Shown: positions 5,199-7,954 of the stretch, piece by piece
How positions within the stretch are numbered: the stretch's first letter is position 1
Layout of the letters: every line of letters begins with the position of its first letter
NCBI GenBank assembly: GCA_003520455.1
Contig: DOUV01000178.1
Coordinates: 1 to 7,954 of the forward strand
From: Chloroflexota bacterium
GTDB lineage: Bacteria; Chloroflexota; Anaerolineae; Ardenticatenales; Ardenticatenaceae
DNA length: 7,954 nucleotides
Direction of reading: 5' to 3'
Made by a program: the position numbers and the translations under genes
Notes under the pieces: model-generated
The model's database searches: none
What the model was told of the DNA's origin: nothing
The model's input: the letters and a program-made list of their open reading frames with translations, nothing else

Positions 5199-7919
5199 TC
5201 AGGGATATGGCTCTCCCGTGGGAGTCGGCGTGGGAGTCGGCGTGGGCGTGGCGATCGCGAACTCTTTTTCCTGTAAAACGACGGGGAGATAGAGGCGCTT
5301 CTGTGCAGACACCGGTCCTGAAAGCTGGCGGATGACCACGTTATCAAAGGTGCGGCCGGAGAAGCGCGCTTCGTTCAGGGCATCGGTAAGGAATCGGACC
5401 GTGTCGAGAGCGACCAGGTTATCGAAGGGTAGCTGTGTTTGTACGACTGAGCCATTGACAGCGATGTCAAAGCGATGCGTATCCAGGTTGGCAACGACGG
5501 AGAGTCGCGCTGGGCCACTGAGAGGTGAGACAGCAGCAAGCTTCCCGTCCTTGAGCACCCCGAGCGTTTCGTGCGAGCCGTCAATTGCAGTCCAGATGAG
5601 ATTAACGCCTATCCCGGAATTCTGCTCGGAGTCGCCCATCGATGCACTATCGCCTAACTGCATGAAGACGCTATACCTTCCTTCAGACCGCGTTCTCTTC
5701 CAGTTGAAGTCAAACTCCCAGACCAGGGTGCCAGCCGAGACTCTCGCAAAGGAATGCCTCACGAGTGGTCGGTTGACCGCGTCAGAGGCGTTGAGAACCT
5801 CAAGTTTCTTGTTGCGAATTCCGACCTCTGCTCCGCTGCTCTCGACTTCTACCCAACCATTCCCGACGATGGTGCTATCTGAACGGTCGAAAGAGTCCTC
5901 CAGGAGGGCCCGCGCTGGCTCCGGCGTTGGCGTAGCGCTTCCGGCAGGTTGAGTCGGGCTCGCGGTCGCCGGGGCCGTCGAGGCCGGTGTCGGCGTCGCA
6001 CTCCCGGCCAGGGGAGTAGGGGTCGCAGTGGAGGTTGTCGTTGGCAACACCGTTGAGGTCGGTGTGGGCGGCTGTTGCCCGGCAAGTGTGAGATGCAGTA
6101 CCCAGTCATCGCGATCGGGTGCAGTGAACGCGAGAACCTGGCCGCCTTGAACCGGGCCAATATCCCACCTGGAACCATCTCGCGGGTTGAACCACTCGGC
6201 CGCAAACGCATGGGGCGCCGCAGAGAGATCGATATTCACGCTCCCTCCCGATGGGAGGTAGACAACGTACACCTCTCCCGATTTCGCAAAGGCGTAGCCC
6301 TGGCTCCCCGACAGAAGGCTATTCATTGGGCGCATCTGCCAGAAGGGCAAATGCTCCATAAACGTACGCGCACGGGTCATATCGTCAAAATGATCGGCAA
6401 AGTCCTGATACCGCGACAACGGCGCGGTATGCAGCTCGAAACTTGCGCCTCCTAAATAGACTGACCAGATGATGTGTCTCGCAAGGTCTCTGCTACTGGC
6501 ACTGAGCTTGCCTGTCTCGTCGAAGGAGATAGGGATTGTTCTTCCTGAGTTCTCAACCTTTTGGAACCAGGAAACCGCCGCTGTATTTTGAGGGCCACTC
6601 AGGGTCTGAAAGCTGGTGAGATCGAAGCGACTGTCGCCGACGAACGGCAGCCAATTCTCGAGGCCCACGAGGTTGTGGACGGTAACCGGGTGATCATACG
6701 GATCAATAGCGTGGATCATCTGGGCAAAGCTTTTCACCTGATCCGGGGTATACCTGCCGCCGTACTCTTCGGAAATATTCCAGTAGAGACCGTTGTCATG
6801 GCCAAAACGGGCCAGCATCTCCCGGTAGTACATCTCGCGGTTGAACCCGGTCCAGGCATGATCATCTTCGAGGACGAGATGGAGCACGATGCCTTTCGAT
6901 TGCAGATAGGAGAACAACTCTTCCCACCCCGCGAGTTTGGCAACATCAAAATGCTCGTGGTTGGCCCTCGCTTCCGCCGCGGTCGAGCCTACCCACGGCC
7001 AGACGTCTTCTCGGTCGCCGTCGATATTGTGCAGCATAATATAGAGCGAATTCACCCCTTTGCTGGCCAGGTAATCAATCGCCGCCTCTTTCGTGCCAAA
7101 TCCGACGGTGTTACCCGGGGCGAGAAAGTCCTCCGGATCATCCTGACCGCCTTTGAGCCAGTAGGAGCCATCCGCAAACTTGAGGTAGTGGCCGCCGGCG
7201 TATTCGAGACGACCGGCACACGAAAAATCCGGAAGAGTGCCGGGAGTAGCGCTTTGGCAGCCTGTCGGTGCCGTGACCGCAAAACTCCCTGTATGGCGGT
7301 CAAGAAGCGGGTCGGGGCTTGAAGATTCGAAACGCCAGGTCCCAACCGCATTTGGAGAGAAGCGTACCTTCCACACGTTGCCGTCGAGCCCTCCGGCTCC
7401 GTCACCATCATAAAAAGCAGGCACGACGAACGTCTGACCGCCAGGGCTCTGAAAGGTGACGTCGACGATAATCTTAAAAGGATTGGCGCTCGTGCTCATC
7501 CCAAAGGAATCCGGCCCGGTGAGATCGATTTCGACTTTGCTCCACTTCGCGAAGCTGCCGAGAGCCCCCTGATTTTTCTGAGAAGTGAGCGCGGGGCCGA
7601 GAGTGACCCCGGTGACGCCCGAGGTGGAACCTGACGGCGGTACTGAATGAGGAAGTGAGTCTACGGACAGCCATTTGAGGAGCGGGATGGATAGGACGAC
7701 CAGTACGAAAGCGCACATCGTGGAGAGCAGCTCTTTGTTGAAGCGTGCATCACTTCCCTCTCCGCCGAGAAGACCACCGATTCGGAATCCTACCATCTTT
7801 GCTCGACCCCCACTGGCGGCGTCCGGTGCTTGAAGGAATCGCCTTGTCAGGATTGACATGAACGGAATTCCAGGAAACAGAGCCTTGAATGCAGAGACCA
7901 TGACGCACCGGGCGCTCAC
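5199..7919 (-). CDS. Membrane-anchored multidomain surface glycoside-hydrolase-like protein (DUF5060 / GH-A-like barrel / Collagen_bind_2 / LamG-like)
   Basis: Residue numbers are from GTG 7919. One membrane helix (about 64-84) probably anchors it with the bulk outside. A DUF5060 beta-domain (about 122-216) has 'FYDGDG', 'WKVRFSPN' and 'GSFAV'. A probable (beta/alpha)8 barrel (about 237-520) starts 'YLKFADGSYWLKGGQDDPEDF'-like. 'LYWNISEEYGG' (378-388; E384/E385) and 'ISFDETGK' (464-471; E468) are candidate strand-4 acid/base and strand-7 nucleophile. Residues about 525-612 resemble Collagen_bind_2, ending 'DDWVLHL'. A Thr/Pro linker (615-668, AGSATPTP twice) leads to a LamG-like domain (about 672-866) starting 'DSFDRSDSTIVGNGW'. 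The end is 'RLYLPVVL' (875-882) and a TPTPTPTPTP tail. I infer polysaccharide binding or hydrolysis at the surface; the substrate is unknown. Start is uncertain: the frame is open to the right edge, and ATG 7901, 7859 or 7796 are alternatives. The 7796 start has a G-rich run upstream and would keep the helix. Confidence 0.9.
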   Translation of the reverse strand: MSARCVMVSAFKALFPGIPFMSILTRRFLQAPDAASGGRAKMVGFRIGGLLGGEGSDARFNKELLSTMCAFVLVVLSIPLLKWLSVDSLPHSVPPSGSTSGVTGVTLGPALTSQKNQGALGSFAKWSKVEIDLTGPDSFGMSTSANPFKIIVDVTFQSPGGQTFVVPAFYDGDGAGGLDGNVWKVRFSPNAVGTWRFESSSPDPLLDRHTGSFAVTAPTGCQSATPGTLPDFSCAGRLEYAGGHYLKFADGSYWLKGGQDDPEDFLAPGNTVGFGTKEAAIDYLASKGVNSLYIMLHNIDGDREDVWPWVGSTAAEARANHEHFDVAKLAGWEELFSYLQSKGIVLHLVLEDDHAWTGFNREMYYREMLARFGHDNGLYWNISEEYGGRYTPDQVKSFAQMIHAIDPYDHPVTVHNLVGLENWLPFVGDSRFDLTSFQTLSGPQNTAAVSWFQKVENSGRTIPISFDETGKLSASSRDLARHIIWSVYLGGASFELHTAPLSRYQDFADHFDDMTRARTFMEHLPFWQMRPMNSLLSGSQGYAFAKSGEVYVVYLPSGGSVNIDLSAAPHAFAAEWFNPRDGSRWDIGPVQGGQVLAFTAPDRDDWVLHLTLAGQQPPTPTSTVLPTTTSTATPTPLAGSATPTPASTAPATASPTQPAGSATPTPEPARALLEDSFDRSDSTIVGNGWVEVESSGAEVGIRNKKLEVLNASDAVNRPLVRHSFARVSAGTLVWEFDFNWKRTRSEGRYSVFMQLGDSASMGDSEQNSGIGVNLIWTAIDGSHETLGVLKDGKLAAVSPLSGPARLSVVANLDTHRFDIAVNGSVVQTQLPFDNLVALDTVRFLTDALNEARFSGRTFDNVVIRQLSGPVSAQKRLYLPVVLQEKEFAIATPTPTPTPTPTGEPYP
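5218..5253 (-). repeat. 12-bp tandem repeat encoding the C-terminal Thr-Pro tail
   Basis: On the plus strand GTGGGAGTCGGC occurs perfectly twice in a row (5218-5229, 5230-5241), followed by a related unit GTGGGCGTGGCG (5242-5253). On the coding strand this gives the alternating Thr-Pro run just before the C-terminal GEPYP. Short perfect repeats of this kind can change copy number by slippage without shifting frame. Confidence 0.7.
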
Positions 7920-7954
7920 TGGTTGCGCCTGACCGGGTCGATCGGCAAAGCGCG

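Noticed and set aside
4918..5292. 124-codon plus-strand frame crossing the intergenic region
   Set aside because: It crosses the hairpin and runs into the antisense of the Thr-Pro tail (a GVGVGVGV run). Composition is not protein-like and there is no convincing ribosome site.
6561..7322. 253-codon plus-strand frame
   Set aside because: Entirely opposite the barrel of the glycosidase-like gene. Its protein shows no family motif that I recognise.
1..7954. CRISPR array, tRNA, rRNA, insertion sequence or attachment site
   Set aside because: No regularly spaced direct repeats with unique spacers, no tRNA-like folds, no transposase-like protein and no terminal inverted repeats with target duplications were seen. 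The repeats present are short, coding or single hairpins.

Overview
The window most likely comes from a GC-rich member of the Chloroflexota. This is inferred from protein style, with no marker gene in view. The clues are long Thr-Pro linkers, an N-terminal CPYLGL...HRC...FCL...CPRF cysteine/histidine signature on a membrane protein, 45-residue 'GTPTPLP.N..TATP' repeats, and a 'RLYLPVVL' segment near a secreted protein's C-terminus. From memory, all of these recur in Chloroflexota envelope proteins. The window holds four protein-coding genes, all on the minus strand, so they are read from right to left.

Right part (5199-7919): a large membrane-anchored surface protein. It has a DUF5060 beta-domain, a glycoside-hydrolase-like barrel, a Collagen_bind_2-type beta-domain, a Pro/Thr linker, a LamG-like jelly-roll domain and a Thr-Pro tail. 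Its reading frame has no upstream stop before the window edge, so its exact start is uncertain. A perfect 10-bp GC-rich hairpin lies 76 bases past its stop (5096-5122) and is a plausible terminator.

Middle (4707-5198): about 490 bases with no credible gene. It holds that hairpin and an imperfect inverted repeat (4821-4860) that would sit in the leader of the next operon.

Left part (1-4706): a tight three-gene cluster. A polyprenyl (undecaprenyl)-phosphate sugar-1-phosphate transferase starts glycan synthesis on the lipid carrier. After 9 bases comes a fused Wzz/BY-kinase that controls export and chain length, with a C-terminal tyrosine cluster. Overlapping that by an ATGA junction is a membrane protein with a cytoplasmic Cys/His motif, one membrane segment, an exported DNRLRE-like domain and Thr-Pro repeats, which runs off the left edge. 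No ATG-initiated minus-strand ORF covers this last gene, because its stop lies outside the window. I translated it codon by codon: it is open for all 499 codons present.

Together the cluster looks like the start of an exopolysaccharide or capsule locus with an associated surface glycosidase and a structural envelope protein. The most noteworthy points are the translational coupling of an uncharacterised Cys/His-motif DNRLRE protein to the BY-kinase, and the sharp rise in GC at that junction.
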